A stretch of 64,000 nucleotides of DNA from Actinomycetota bacterium. Its GTDB lineage: Bacteria > Actinomycetota > Acidimicrobiia > Acidimicrobiales > Ilumatobacteraceae. Below the pieces are notes generated by a model. The model was not told where the DNA came from, did no database searches, and saw nothing but the letters and a program-made list of their open reading frames with translations. The stretch is from NCBI GenBank assembly GCA_016700055.1, contig CP064997.1:1612001-1676000 (forward strand), given 5' to 3'. Below are positions 8,894 through 17,116 of this stretch, piece by piece (positions within the stretch are counted from its first letter, which is position 1; every line of letters starts with the position of its first letter). The position numbers and the translations under genes were made by a program.

Positions 8894-9859
8894 ATGCCGC
8901 TGACACGACGCACCTCCCTCGCTGCGCTGCTAGCCCTCGGGGCGCTGCCACTCGTCGCGGGCTGCGAGCTGACGAACAACGGCGACGCGGACGCTTCCTC
9001 TGGGCCGTCCCGGCCGACTCAGGCGCCGACCGACGACTCGACGAGCCGACCGGTGTCGAGCACGACGGTCCCGTCCACGGCGGCGGCTGATTCGACGTCG
9101 TCCACCAGGGTGCCGCGGACGACCACCACCGATGCACCGACGACGACGATCGCCACCACCACCACGGCGCCTGCTCCGACGACGACTCTGCCGCGCAACC
9201 TCGTGCCCGTCCCCGCGCTCGGCGCGCCCTTGGTCGCTGTCGGCACGAGCGACGGTGCGGAGACCACCCGCATCCAGCTCCGCTTGATCGAGCTCGGGTT
9301 CTGGCTCCAGGGCTACGACGGCGACTACGGGCTCACCACCCGTCAGGCTGTGATGGCCTTCCAGAAGTACGTCGGCCTCGAGGCGACTGGTTCGGTCGAC
9401 GGCCTCACTGCCGAGTTCCTCTCGGCGATCACCGAGCGGGCACGTGCCCACGTCGACTCGGGGACGATGGTCGAGGTCGACAAGGCGCGCCAGCTCCTCT
9501 TCGTCGTGCACAACGGCATCACCTTGTGGGTGTTCAACACCTCCACCGGGTCGGAGAAGCCCTACATCGAGGTCAACAAGAACGACCCGACGAAGGTCGA
9601 GGTAGGCGACAGCGTCACCGACAACGGCCTGTTCCACGTGAACCGTGAGCGCCCGGAGGGTTGGTGGGAGGGAGATCTCGGCGAGATCTACCGCCCCAAG
9701 TACTTCAACGGCGGCATTGCCGTGCACGGCTCGAACAGCATCCCCAACTACCCCGCTTCACATGGCTGCGTGCGGGTGAGCGTGCCGGCGATGGACTTCA
9801 TCTGGGCCGTGAACCTGCTGCCGATGCGCATCCCCGTGTGGGTGCACCCCGGGGTCTGA
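8894..9859 (+). CDS. L,D-transpeptidase lipoprotein with peptidoglycan-binding domain
   Basis: A 321-residue exported enzyme that forms 3-3 crosslinks in peptidoglycan. The N-terminus has TRRTSL followed by a hydrophobic stretch and the lipobox VAGC (Cys24), so it should be a lipoprotein, possibly exported by Tat. A long Thr/Ser/Pro linker (residues 30-105) spans toward the wall. A PG_binding_1 domain follows (about 115-170), then a YkuD catalytic domain ending in the active-site sequence ASHGCVRV. Its last 40 residues closely resemble those of the larger L,D-transpeptidase at 34030-36012. A TAGACT element at 8841-8846 is a plausible -10. The gene converges on the Rieske gene with 15 bases between. 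Confidence 0.93.
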   Translation: MPLTRRTSLAALLALGALPLVAGCELTNNGDADASSGPSRPTQAPTDDSTSRPVSSTTVPSTAAADSTSSTRVPRTTTTDAPTTTIATTTTAPAPTTTLPRNLVPVPALGAPLVAVGTSDGAETTRIQLRLIELGFWLQGYDGDYGLTTRQAVMAFQKYVGLEATGSVDGLTAEFLSAITERARAHVDSGTMVEVDKARQLLFVVHNGITLWVFNTSTGSEKPYIEVNKNDPTKVEVGDSVTDNGLFHVNRERPEGWWEGDLGEIYRPKYFNGGIAVHGSNSIPNYPASHGCVRVSVPAMDFIWAVNLLPMRIPVWVHPGV

Positions 9860-9874
9860 ATCGGGACCGGGCGG

Positions 9875-11446
9875 TCAGGCCTTCGGACGCACGCGCAGGT
9901 TGCGGTCGGCCGCGGTGAGACAGCGTCCGTCGCGCAGATCGAACGTCCACCCGTGCAGGGTGCACACCAGGTGGTCACAGTCGATCTCTCCGAAGACCGA
10001 CAGGTCTGCCCGCCGGTGAGGGCAATACCGCTCGACCACGTAGTCGCCGAGCTCGATCTCTTCGAGGTCGTCGTCGCTCGGCGGCTCGAGCTTCCGGCGG
10101 GCCTCGGCCTCGGTGCGGCGCATCCGCTCCACCGACAGAGACTTGAAGAAGTTGTAGAGGAACTCGTTGTACGGCCCCTCGCGCCAAGCGCGGAAGCGGC
10201 ACGACAAGAACAGCTTGTCGCTCCAGTCGACGGCCTTCGCCGCGGCCACGGTCTCGACGAGCGGGCGCGCGATCTCGAAGCGGAAGCCGACTTCTTCGCC
10301 GGCGTAGGCGCGAACCTCGCCAGCAGGGAAGTCGATCAGCACCTCGACGGTCTCGCCGGGCGCCTCACCGATTGCACGCAGCAGGCACGGCGCGCCCACC
10401 GCGCGGCGCAGTGTGGGCGCCATCGCGAGCAGCGGTTCCCACCACGCGGCGAGGGTGTCGAGCAGGTCGGTGGTGGTGTGCTTCCACGTCGCCCGGTGCT
10501 GCTCCAGCCACGGAGTCCAGTCCGCCTGGTAGCTGCGCAGGTACGACTCCTTCTGCTCGAAGATCGCGGCCACCTCGGCATCGGGCATCGGGTGCGTCAC
10601 GACGAGGTCGGTCGGTGTGACGTCGATCGCGGTGCCGGGCACGTTCAGCACACCGCGGTCGCGTCCGGCCTCACGCAGTCGCCGCAGGAACTCTCGCTGG
10701 TCGGGGAAGATCGATAGCTCATCGCCGGTGATCACGTTGAAGCCGAACAACTCCGGGTCGAGGAAGCACGGGGGCCCGGCGGAGGGCACGACGTAGCGGG
10801 CGTCGATCGACTCGACGTAGCGCATCGCTCTCGCGAACTGGCTGTCCACCTTCACGTCGACCAGCTCACGCATCCGCGCGGGCGGCTCGTCGTACACCAT
10901 CGGGTACCAGATCGCACCCGAGAACTGCAGCCAGTGGAGGTCAACCGGCCCGTGGGCGGCGAGGGCTTCGAGGTCGCTCGTGCGGCAGTCGTTCTGGTTG
11001 ACGAGGCGTGTCTCGCCGTCGCTCACGACGAGCGCCGAGTCCCCCGCCGGCCCGTCGGTGATCGAGGTCTCGACGTGGATCGCGACCGTCAGGCCGTCAC
11101 CGAGGTCGATCTCCTCGCCGTCGGTGGTGCGGATGATCTCGGTGAACCCGAGCCCGCGGATGCGCCGCTCCATCTCCCGCGTCGGGTAGCCGGGGAGCAG
11201 CACCGGCACGTCGAGTGCCATGTTGGCGCGCAGCCAGTCCTCGTCGAGGTGGTCGCCGTGCAGATGGGAGATGTACAGGAACGTCGGCCGCCGGATCGCC
11301 TTCGCGACCCGTTCGGGCAAGCGGTCGTTGCGGGGGAATACGAACCACGAACCGAAGAAGGCGGGGTTGAACCACGGGTCGCAGACGATCGAGCCCTGAC
11401 GCGTCTCGATGAGGATGCCGGCATGACCGATGGAGGTGGCGCGCAC
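9875..11446 (-). CDS. MBL-fold hydrolase fused to Rieske [2Fe-2S] domain
   Basis: A 523-residue two-domain protein. The N-terminal half is an UlaG-like metallo-beta-lactamase fold with the metal motif SHLHGDHLDEDW near residue 60. The C-terminus carries a Rieske cluster site: YCPH and, about 20 residues on, CTLHGW (CxH...CxxH). An MBL plus Rieske pairing occurs in CMP-sialic acid hydroxylase homologues, where the order is reversed, and in an uncharacterised mycobacterial family of similar length (Rv3818-like, from memory). The reaction is unknown; an oxygenase or a redox-regulated hydrolase are options. The start is GTG at 11446 with TAGCGT eight bases upstream, consistent with a leaderless message. 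Confidence 0.85.
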   Translation of the reverse strand: MRATSIGHAGILIETRQGSIVCDPWFNPAFFGSWFVFPRNDRLPERVAKAIRRPTFLYISHLHGDHLDEDWLRANMALDVPVLLPGYPTREMERRIRGLGFTEIIRTTDGEEIDLGDGLTVAIHVETSITDGPAGDSALVVSDGETRLVNQNDCRTSDLEALAAHGPVDLHWLQFSGAIWYPMVYDEPPARMRELVDVKVDSQFARAMRYVESIDARYVVPSAGPPCFLDPELFGFNVITGDELSIFPDQREFLRRLREAGRDRGVLNVPGTAIDVTPTDLVVTHPMPDAEVAAIFEQKESYLRSYQADWTPWLEQHRATWKHTTTDLLDTLAAWWEPLLAMAPTLRRAVGAPCLLRAIGEAPGETVEVLIDFPAGEVRAYAGEEVGFRFEIARPLVETVAAAKAVDWSDKLFLSCRFRAWREGPYNEFLYNFFKSLSVERMRRTEAEARRKLEPPSDDDLEEIELGDYVVERYCPHRRADLSVFGEIDCDHLVCTLHGWTFDLRDGRCLTAADRNLRVRPKA

Positions 11447-11492
11447 GCTTCGGGACGCTACCGACGCGCCATCCCGGGGATCAGGGTCCTAA

Positions 11493-11518
11493 GTCCGCGC
11501 CCGTCGTCGTGGGCGGGG
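11493..11518 (-). terminator. Possible hairpin downstream of DUF4177 gene
   Basis: CGCCC (11498-11502) pairs with GGGCG (11511-11515) around an 8-base loop. Two more pairs follow beyond one mismatch. It sits 10-36 bases past the stop of the DUF4177/DUF2510 gene and before the Rieske gene. There is no U-tract, so termination is only tentative. Confidence 0.3.
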
Positions 11519-11528
11519 AACTTCGTGC

Positions 11529-12176
11529 TCAGGCGACCGGAGGGTCGGTGTACTGGGCGCCGCCGCGCGCGACGTGCTCGGTCCACTGCCCGCCGTCCCA
11601 GTAGCGCAGCTCGTAGCGGCCCGCAGGGTCGGCGTACCAGCCCGCGGGAACTGCGGGTGCCGACGCCGGCGCAGGAGCCGGGGCGGGGGCCGGTGCGGGA
11701 ACGGGCTCGATGACCGGCGCGGCCGGTTCGGGCTGAGGGGCGAGCGTGCTGACGTGGGGCTCGGGGGTCGAAGCCTCTTCGGCCGCAGGCGCGGGCTCCG
11801 GTGCCACGCCCCAGCCGGCGGGCTCGATCACCGGCTCGGCCGGAATCACCTCGGCGGTGTCGCTGGCCTCGTCGGGACCGAGCACGGATTCGCCAGCCGC
11901 GGGCACGGTCACCGGCTCGGGCGCCCAGCCGTAGTCCGGGGTGGACGGTTCGGCCGACTCCGGTTCGGCCGACTCCACCACTGCACCGGTGTCGGCCGCA
12001 CCGAACGACGACTCGGACTGCGGCGTGCCGAGTGCCCGGCGGCAGAACGCGGTGACGTCACCGCCGGCAGGCACGATGGCCACCACCTCCCACCCCTCTG
12101 CCGACTTCTCGGTGAGCTTGGTGGCCAGGCCGGCAGGGTCGTAGGACGAGGAGCTGACGGTGACGTACTCGAACAT
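11529..12176 (-). CDS. DUF4177 / DUF2510 proline-alanine-rich protein
   Basis: A 215-residue protein of unknown function. The N-terminal 55 residues match a DUF4177-type module (FEYVTV start, GWEVVAIVP core). A long Ala/Pro/Glu low-complexity linker follows, including an APAPAPAPAP run. The C-terminal 35 residues form a DUF2510 domain (GWYADPAGRYELRYWDGGQW), a short actinobacterial motif often found beside membrane segments. No signal peptide or transmembrane helix is visible. The ATG at 12176 is seven bases after TAACGT at 12189-12184; the TAA of that element doubles as the stop codon of the upstream ABC gene. This suggests its own leaderless promoter. Confidence 0.8.
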   Translation of the reverse strand: MFEYVTVSSSSYDPAGLATKLTEKSAEGWEVVAIVPAGGDVTAFCRRALGTPQSESSFGAADTGAVVESAEPESAEPSTPDYGWAPEPVTVPAAGESVLGPDEASDTAEVIPAEPVIEPAGWGVAPEPAPAAEEASTPEPHVSTLAPQPEPAAPVIEPVPAPAPAPAPAPASAPAVPAGWYADPAGRYELRYWDGGQWTEHVARGGAQYTDPPVA

Positions 12177-12186
12177 GGCGGTGACG

Positions 12187-12933
12187 TTAGCCGTCCGCGT
12201 CGAACTCCTCGTCTCGCTCTGACCGTACGAGTGACTGCGCGTCGGACGTTCCACCTGGACCGTCGTGGACGACAACCCCGTCGCGTAGGGCCACCAGGCG
12301 ATCGACGTGGTCGACGTAGGAGAGGTCGTGGGTCGCGACGACGAGCGTCGCGCCGTCCGCCCCGGCCTGGGCGAGGAGGCCGAGCAAGGCGTCGCGCCCG
12401 CCGGCGTCGAGGCCGACGAAGGGCTCGTCGACGAGCAACAGATCGAAGGGCCGAACGAAAGCGAGCACGATCGCGGCCTTCTGCCTCAGCCCGCGGCTGA
12501 AGCGGTTGGGCAGATCGTCGGCTCGCTCGTACAGCCCGACGTGTCCGAGCAGCTCGGCGGCGAGCTCGTCCCACTCCTCGACTCCGTGCATGCGGGCCAC
12601 GTACTCGAGGTGCTCCCACACGGACAGGTCGTCGTAGAAGGTCGGCTGATCGGACAGGTAGGCGACCCTGCGCCGAGCCGGCAGCGTGCCTGCGGCCTCG
12701 CCGAACACGGTGGCGCGCCCACCGGAGGGTTCCAGCAGCCCGGCCGCCATCCGCAGCAGGGTCGTCTTGCCCGACCCGTTGTGCCCGACGAGCGCAACTT
12801 GTTCGCCCGGCTCCACCCGCAGGCTCAGCGGGGCGAGCGCGGGGCCGTCCCCGTAGTCCTTCGTCAGGTCGATCGCTTCCAGGGCCGCGGCGGGACGCGC
12901 GTCGCGTTCGGGCTTCTGCGGATGGCGGCTCAT
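12187..12933 (-). CDS. ABC transporter ATP-binding protein
   Basis: A 248-residue ATPase subunit of an ABC-2 type exporter. The Walker A is GHNGSGKTT (near residue 50), the signature region is NRFSRGLRQK (FSRG where LSGG is canonical), and the Walker B is DLLLVDEPFVGLD followed by the H-loop ATHD. It begins with ATG at 12933. The four bases at 12930-12933 are shared with the stop codon of the membrane gene upstream, so the two are translationally coupled and probably form one exporter with the 568-residue membrane protein. Substrate unknown. Confidence 0.9.
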   Translation of the reverse strand: MSRHPQKPERDARPAAALEAIDLTKDYGDGPALAPLSLRVEPGEQVALVGHNGSGKTTLLRMAAGLLEPSGGRATVFGEAAGTLPARRRVAYLSDQPTFYDDLSVWEHLEYVARMHGVEEWDELAAELLGHVGLYERADDLPNRFSRGLRQKAAIVLAFVRPFDLLLVDEPFVGLDAGGRDALLGLLAQAGADGATLVVATHDLSYVDHVDRLVALRDGVVVHDGPGGTSDAQSLVRSERDEEFDADG

Positions 12934-14636
12934 CGCCGTGCACCACCCGCGCCCGCGTGACGGGCCTGGTCGAGGTGCGAGCGCCACCAGCGTCTGGCGT
13001 CGTCGCGGAACCGCACCCAAGTGAGGATCGCCGCGACGAGCAGCACGGCACCGATAGCGGTGCGCAGCGCGGCTGCAACGGGCTGCTGGCCGTCCTCGTA
13101 CGCAGCTCGGACGGCGAGCACCGGTAGTGATCCGGCGATCGACAGCGCGAGCGGCCACGCGGCCTTCACCATCGTCGCCGTACCGGCGACCTCGGGCGGC
13201 ATCAGGTTGCGCTCTGCGGTCTCCACGTAGGGGTCGGGTGCGCCGGACACGATGTTGACGATCGCGCCTGCCGCGCCGGCGAGCGTCACCGGCAGCGCCA
13301 GCACGGCGATCACGGCGAGAGTCGTGGTGCCCGGCTCCAACGCGAAGACCACCGCTGCGCCGACTACGGCGAACGCCGCGGCCGAGAGGGCCGGCGCGGC
13401 AAGCAGCCGCAGGTGGACCACGCCGCGCTGCACGGGGAGCGACTCGGCGCGGTCGGGCTGGTCGATCTCCTGCGACAGCGGTTCAGCCAGCTCGAGGCCG
13501 AGCACGAACAACGCGAGGCCGGTGCCGACGACTGCGGCGGTGGTGCCCCGGAACGCCGCCACCTGGCAAGCGGCGGCGACCGCCGTCAGCACGGCGAGGC
13601 GTACGACGCGTGCCGCGGGGAAGCGCAGCAGGCTGTGCCATGACCGTCTCCAGGTGGCCGGCGAACCACCTTGCCGCGCGAGGCGGAACCACGGTCTGGT
13701 GCGGGTGCGCTCCTGGCTGAGCTGGCGTCGAAGCAGCATCACCGTGCGCAGGTCCTGCAGGGTGACGGCGAAGCGCAGTTGGCTGACGAGAGCGCTGCGC
13801 CTGGCGAGCGCCTCCAGCGAGAACCCGCCGAGCAGCGCCAGGCCGATGCCGATCAGCGCGATCGCCCTCAACGGGGCGACGAGGTCGACCCACCGCACCC
13901 GCATCGCCCAGAGGGCCAGGCTGCCGTCGACGTCGGCTGGGCCGGGCACGCGGACGCCCTCGCCCGCTCGCCGAGCGGCCGTCAACGCCGCCGCCACCTG
14001 CCACAGCACCGCCGCACCGGCGACGAGGGTGGCCAGCCAGCGTCGCAGCCGCATCCCGTGCACCGCCAAGGCGCCTCCCGCGTAGAGCGCGGCCACCGTC
14101 GCACCGAACCCCGCTCCGGCGAGCGCCCACGCGGCACCGGTGCCCGGGAGCCGGCGGTCGGCGAGCACGCCGACGGCGGCGCCGGTGACCGCGCCTGCGA
14201 AGAGCAGGCTGCGCACCCGCTGCACGGCAGGTCCGAGCAGTGCCCGTCGACGATCGACAGGGGCGAGCAGCACGTGGCTGACGTCGGCTGCCTCGAGCGA
14301 CAGCGGGCCCCCGTTCGCGCCACCGCGCACGCCGAGCGCGAAGGCGACGGCGGCGACCAGGCCGAGCCACGCCGGGCCGGCATGGAGGACGTCGTCGGCC
14401 GTGGTCGCGCTCACCTCGACGTCTTCGACGAACCCGGCCAGGAAGAGAATCGTGCCTCCGCCCACGAACGCCGCGATGTACACGCGGTAGAGGGCCTCGA
14501 ACCACTCCAGGTCCGCGAGGCGGTTGCGCCGGCGGGTGCGGCGCAGTTCGTGAACCGCGCCCAGCCCGCCGATGCTCGACCCCCTCGGCACCTCGTGCCC
14601 TGGGACCTTGGTCACGAATCCGCTCACGGCCTGCAT
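12930..14636 (-). CDS. Multi-pass membrane protein, ABC exporter permease
   Basis: A 568-residue integral membrane protein with about a dozen hydrophobic segments spread over two halves, separated by a basic cytoplasmic region (residues 310-350). The N-terminal 45 residues are cytoplasmic and basic (ELRRTRRRNR). It overlaps the ATP-binding gene by ATGA, the usual arrangement for an ABC-2 permease and its ATPase. No closer family is recognised. The ATG at 14636 is preferred over one at 14729 because the extra 31 residues are unlike the rest and would overlap the divergent dsbB-like gene. The intergenic region to that gene is 31 bases. Confidence 0.75.
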   Translation of the reverse strand: MQAVSGFVTKVPGHEVPRGSSIGGLGAVHELRRTRRRNRLADLEWFEALYRVYIAAFVGGGTILFLAGFVEDVEVSATTADDVLHAGPAWLGLVAAVAFALGVRGGANGGPLSLEAADVSHVLLAPVDRRRALLGPAVQRVRSLLFAGAVTGAAVGVLADRRLPGTGAAWALAGAGFGATVAALYAGGALAVHGMRLRRWLATLVAGAAVLWQVAAALTAARRAGEGVRVPGPADVDGSLALWAMRVRWVDLVAPLRAIALIGIGLALLGGFSLEALARRSALVSQLRFAVTLQDLRTVMLLRRQLSQERTRTRPWFRLARQGGSPATWRRSWHSLLRFPAARVVRLAVLTAVAAACQVAAFRGTTAAVVGTGLALFVLGLELAEPLSQEIDQPDRAESLPVQRGVVHLRLLAAPALSAAAFAVVGAAVVFALEPGTTTLAVIAVLALPVTLAGAAGAIVNIVSGAPDPYVETAERNLMPPEVAGTATMVKAAWPLALSIAGSLPVLAVRAAYEDGQQPVAAALRTAIGAVLLVAAILTWVRFRDDARRWWRSHLDQARHAGAGGARR

Positions 14637-14667
14637 CCTCGCGCCTCGCTGGGCCACACTTGCAGGG

Positions 14668-15216
14668 ATGGACGTCGAGTCGTTCGAGGTGTTCTTCTCC
14701 GTGCTCGCGTTCTTCGCCCTCGCCGGCACGGTCCTCTACGTCTTCGCGCGCCTCTTCGCCGGCAACAGCGCGGCCGTGGCCGAGACCGGTCGCGCGGTGC
14801 AGGGCTCGTCGCTGTGGCTGGCGTTCCTCGTCGCCGCCACGTGCACGGTGGGCAGCCTCTACTTCAGCGAGGTGGCCAACTACGTGCCCTGCCAGCTCTG
14901 CTGGTACCAGCGCATCGCGATGTACCCGCTGTCGGTCATCCTGCTCGTTGCCGCCGTCCGCCGTGACCGCCGCGTCGGCTGGTACGTCGTGCCCGTTGCC
15001 ACGATCGGTCTCGCCGTCGCCGTCTACCACTACCTGATCGAACGCCTGCCATCCCTCGGCGAAGGTGCCTGCCAGGTCGGCCCGTCGTGCACCGACGTCT
15101 GGTTCGAGACGTTCGGGTTCGTCACGCTCGCGTTCATGGCCGCGTGCGGGTTCGCGGCGATCATCGCGTTGACTGTGATCCGCTTCCCATCGCTCTCTAG
15201 CCCCCTGGAGGACTGA
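14668..15216 (+). CDS. DsbB/BdbC-family disulfide oxidoreductase
   Basis: A 182-residue membrane protein with four or five hydrophobic segments. The first periplasm-facing redox pair is CQLC, in the context NYVPCQLCWYQRI that marks the DsbB/BdbC family. A second pair is in ACQVGPSC. These proteins pass electrons from a thiol oxidase partner to quinone. The partner is almost certainly the thioredoxin-fold protein encoded five bases downstream. The ATG at 14668 has GCAGGG just upstream. The presence of DsbB is notable because many actinobacteria use VKOR for this step. Confidence 0.9.
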   Translation: MDVESFEVFFSVLAFFALAGTVLYVFARLFAGNSAAVAETGRAVQGSSLWLAFLVAATCTVGSLYFSEVANYVPCQLCWYQRIAMYPLSVILLVAAVRRDRRVGWYVVPVATIGLAVAVYHYLIERLPSLGEGACQVGPSCTDVWFETFGFVTLAFMAACGFAAIIALTVIRFPSLSSPLED

Positions 15217-15221
15217 GCCCC

Positions 15222-15941
15222 ATGTCCGGACCCAGCCGCATCCCCGCCCGACCCTCGGCGCCGCCGAAGAGCAAGAGCCGCACGCCGTGGGTGATCGGGG
15301 CGGTCGTCGCTCTCGTCGCGGTCGTCGCGCTGCTGTTCGCCATCCTCGCCGGCGGCGACGACGGCGACGGCGGGTCCGACACCACGACGCCGACGAACGG
15401 CAGCGATGCCAGCACGGCGCCAGGCTCCGAACCCGGCGAGACCCAGGCGGTGACGATCACCGGCGACCCGCTGGAAGCACTCGCCGACCCGGCTAACGAC
15501 CCGGCGGTGGGCACTCTCGCGCCGACGCTCAGCGGATCGTCGTTCGACGGCACACCCGTCGAGATCACGCCCGGCGAAGGCGGGCCGCGCCTGCTCGTCT
15601 TCCTTGCCCACTGGTGTCCCCACTGCCAAGACGAGGTGCCCGTGCTGGTCGACTGGCACGAACAGGGAGGTGTTCCCGCTGATCTGCAGGTGACGGCTGT
15701 GGCAACGGGAACCGACGACGAGCGTCCGAACTACCCGCCTTCTGAATGGTTGGAGGACGAGCTCTGGCCGTGGCCGGTGCTCGCCGACGACGAGGCTTCG
15801 TCAGCCGGGCTGGCCTACGGGGTCAGCGGATTCCCGTTCCTCGTCATCCTCGACGCCGAGGGCAACGTCGCCGCGCGCGTGTCGGGCGAGGTCTCGAGCG
15901 ACCAGTTGGAGCAGTTGATCGCTCAGTCGCTCGGCGGCTGA
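15222..15941 (+). CDS. Membrane-anchored thioredoxin-fold protein (DsbA/TlpA-like)
   Basis: A 239-residue protein with a short basic N-terminus, a single membrane helix (about residues 25-45), a Thr/Ser/Gly-rich linker and an external thioredoxin-fold domain. Its active site is HWCPHCQDEVP; a CPHC dipeptide is characteristic of oxidising DsbA-type enzymes. The cis-proline region appears as GVSGFPFLVILD. The gene starts five bases after the dsbB-like stop, so the pair forms an operon for disulfide bond formation in exported proteins. Its 3' end overlaps the convergent larC gene by 19 bases. Confidence 0.9.
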   Translation: MSGPSRIPARPSAPPKSKSRTPWVIGAVVALVAVVALLFAILAGGDDGDGGSDTTTPTNGSDASTAPGSEPGETQAVTITGDPLEALADPANDPAVGTLAPTLSGSSFDGTPVEITPGEGGPRLLVFLAHWCPHCQDEVPVLVDWHEQGGVPADLQVTAVATGTDDERPNYPPSEWLEDELWPWPVLADDEASSAGLAYGVSGFPFLVILDAEGNVAARVSGEVSSDQLEQLIAQSLGG

Positions 15942-17116
15942 GCCCGGGCCAGCGCTTCGGCGCGGGCGATCACCTCACGCAGAGGCAGGCCGAGCGCACG
16001 TGACGCGGCGAGCGCGTCGTCGTGTTCCACCTTCACCCGACCCGGGGACAGCTTGACCCGAACCGCGCAACCGTCGAGGTCGAGGGTCGTCTCCGAACGT
16101 GCCTGGGGCCAACGCTCCACGGTGATCCCGCGCAGTCCCAGGGTGCCGGTCTCGGACACGAGCACGGCGGCGAGCGCGTCCGCGCGGAGCGGATCGCACA
16201 GCACGTGGAGCGTCGTCGCCGGCCTGCCCTTCTTCATCACGATCGGCGTCGCCCAAGCGTCGAACGCTCCTGCCTCGAGCAGCGCGGCGACAGTGTGCGC
16301 GACGACCTCGCCGCTGACGTCGTCGATGTTCGCCTCGAGCAGGCGCGCGGGTACGCCGGGCGAGGGCGCGTGGCGCTTCACCGCCGACATCTCGCCGACG
16401 ACGACCTGCACCACGTTCGGCCGCGCCGGCAGGTCGAGCGCGCCCGCTCCGTAGCCCACGCTCGTCACTTCGTCGAGTTGGGGCATCTGCCCGAACGACT
16501 CGCTCAGCACGGTCATCAGGGCAACGCCCGTCGGCGTGGCGAGCTCGTGGCGGTCGTCGATGCCGTGCGCGGGGGCGCGCACCCGGGCCAGCAGGGAGAC
16601 CACCGCAGGGGCCGGGACCGGCAGGTCGCCGTGCGCGGCCGCGACCGTTCCATGACCGAGCGCGATCGGGCTACAGAAGACGCGGTCGATGCCGAGCACC
16701 TCGAGCGCGGCGCACGAGCCGACGATGTCGACGATGGCGTCGACGGCACCCACCTCGTGCAGCTCCACGTCTTCGACGCGGGAGCGATGGATGCCCGCCT
16801 CCACCTCGGCCAGCGCGCCGTACACGGCCAGACTGCGCTGCCGTACCCGCGGGGGAAGGTCGCCACGCTGGAGCAACTCGCGCACGTCGCGCCAGGGACG
16901 GTGGTGGTGCTGCACGCCGCGGACGGAAACGATCGCCTGGGTGGTGCCGATGCCGCCGCGTCCGCCGGTCTCGAAGGTCAGCGAGTACCCGTCGAGGCCG
17001 ATCCCCCCGAGCATCTGCGCGACCGCCGCCGGATCGGCCCCGGCGTCGACGAGTGCGCCGAGCGTCATGTCTCCCGCCGTCCCCGCGAAGCAGTTGAACC
17101 AGGCGACGCGGCTCAT
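15923..17116 (-). CDS. larC: LarC, nickel insertion for nickel-pincer cofactor
   Basis: A 397-residue LarC (formerly DUF111) protein, the CTP-dependent nickel insertase that completes the nickel-pincer nucleotide cofactor. Family features are the N-terminal WFNCFAGTAGDM, the histidine-containing GVQHHH segment, and EVGAVDAIVDIVG. Unlike in Lactobacillus, where larC is read through a programmed frameshift, it is one uninterrupted frame here. The ATG at 17116 overlaps the larB stop as ATGA. LarE, which supplies sulfur between the LarB and LarC steps, and the LarA racemase are not in the window. Confidence 0.93.
   Translation of the reverse strand: MSRVAWFNCFAGTAGDMTLGALVDAGADPAAVAQMLGGIGLDGYSLTFETGGRGGIGTTQAIVSVRGVQHHHRPWRDVRELLQRGDLPPRVRQRSLAVYGALAEVEAGIHRSRVEDVELHEVGAVDAIVDIVGSCAALEVLGIDRVFCSPIALGHGTVAAAHGDLPVPAPAVVSLLARVRAPAHGIDDRHELATPTGVALMTVLSESFGQMPQLDEVTSVGYGAGALDLPARPNVVQVVVGEMSAVKRHAPSPGVPARLLEANIDDVSGEVVAHTVAALLEAGAFDAWATPIVMKKGRPATTLHVLCDPLRADALAAVLVSETGTLGLRGITVERWPQARSETTLDLDGCAVRVKLSPGRVKVEHDDALAASRALGLPLREVIARAEALARAQPPSD

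Noticed and set aside
13671..14966. Long plus-strand frame opposite the membrane permease
   Set aside because: The minus strand encodes a coherent membrane protein coupled to an ABC ATPase. The opposite frame has no recognisable features.
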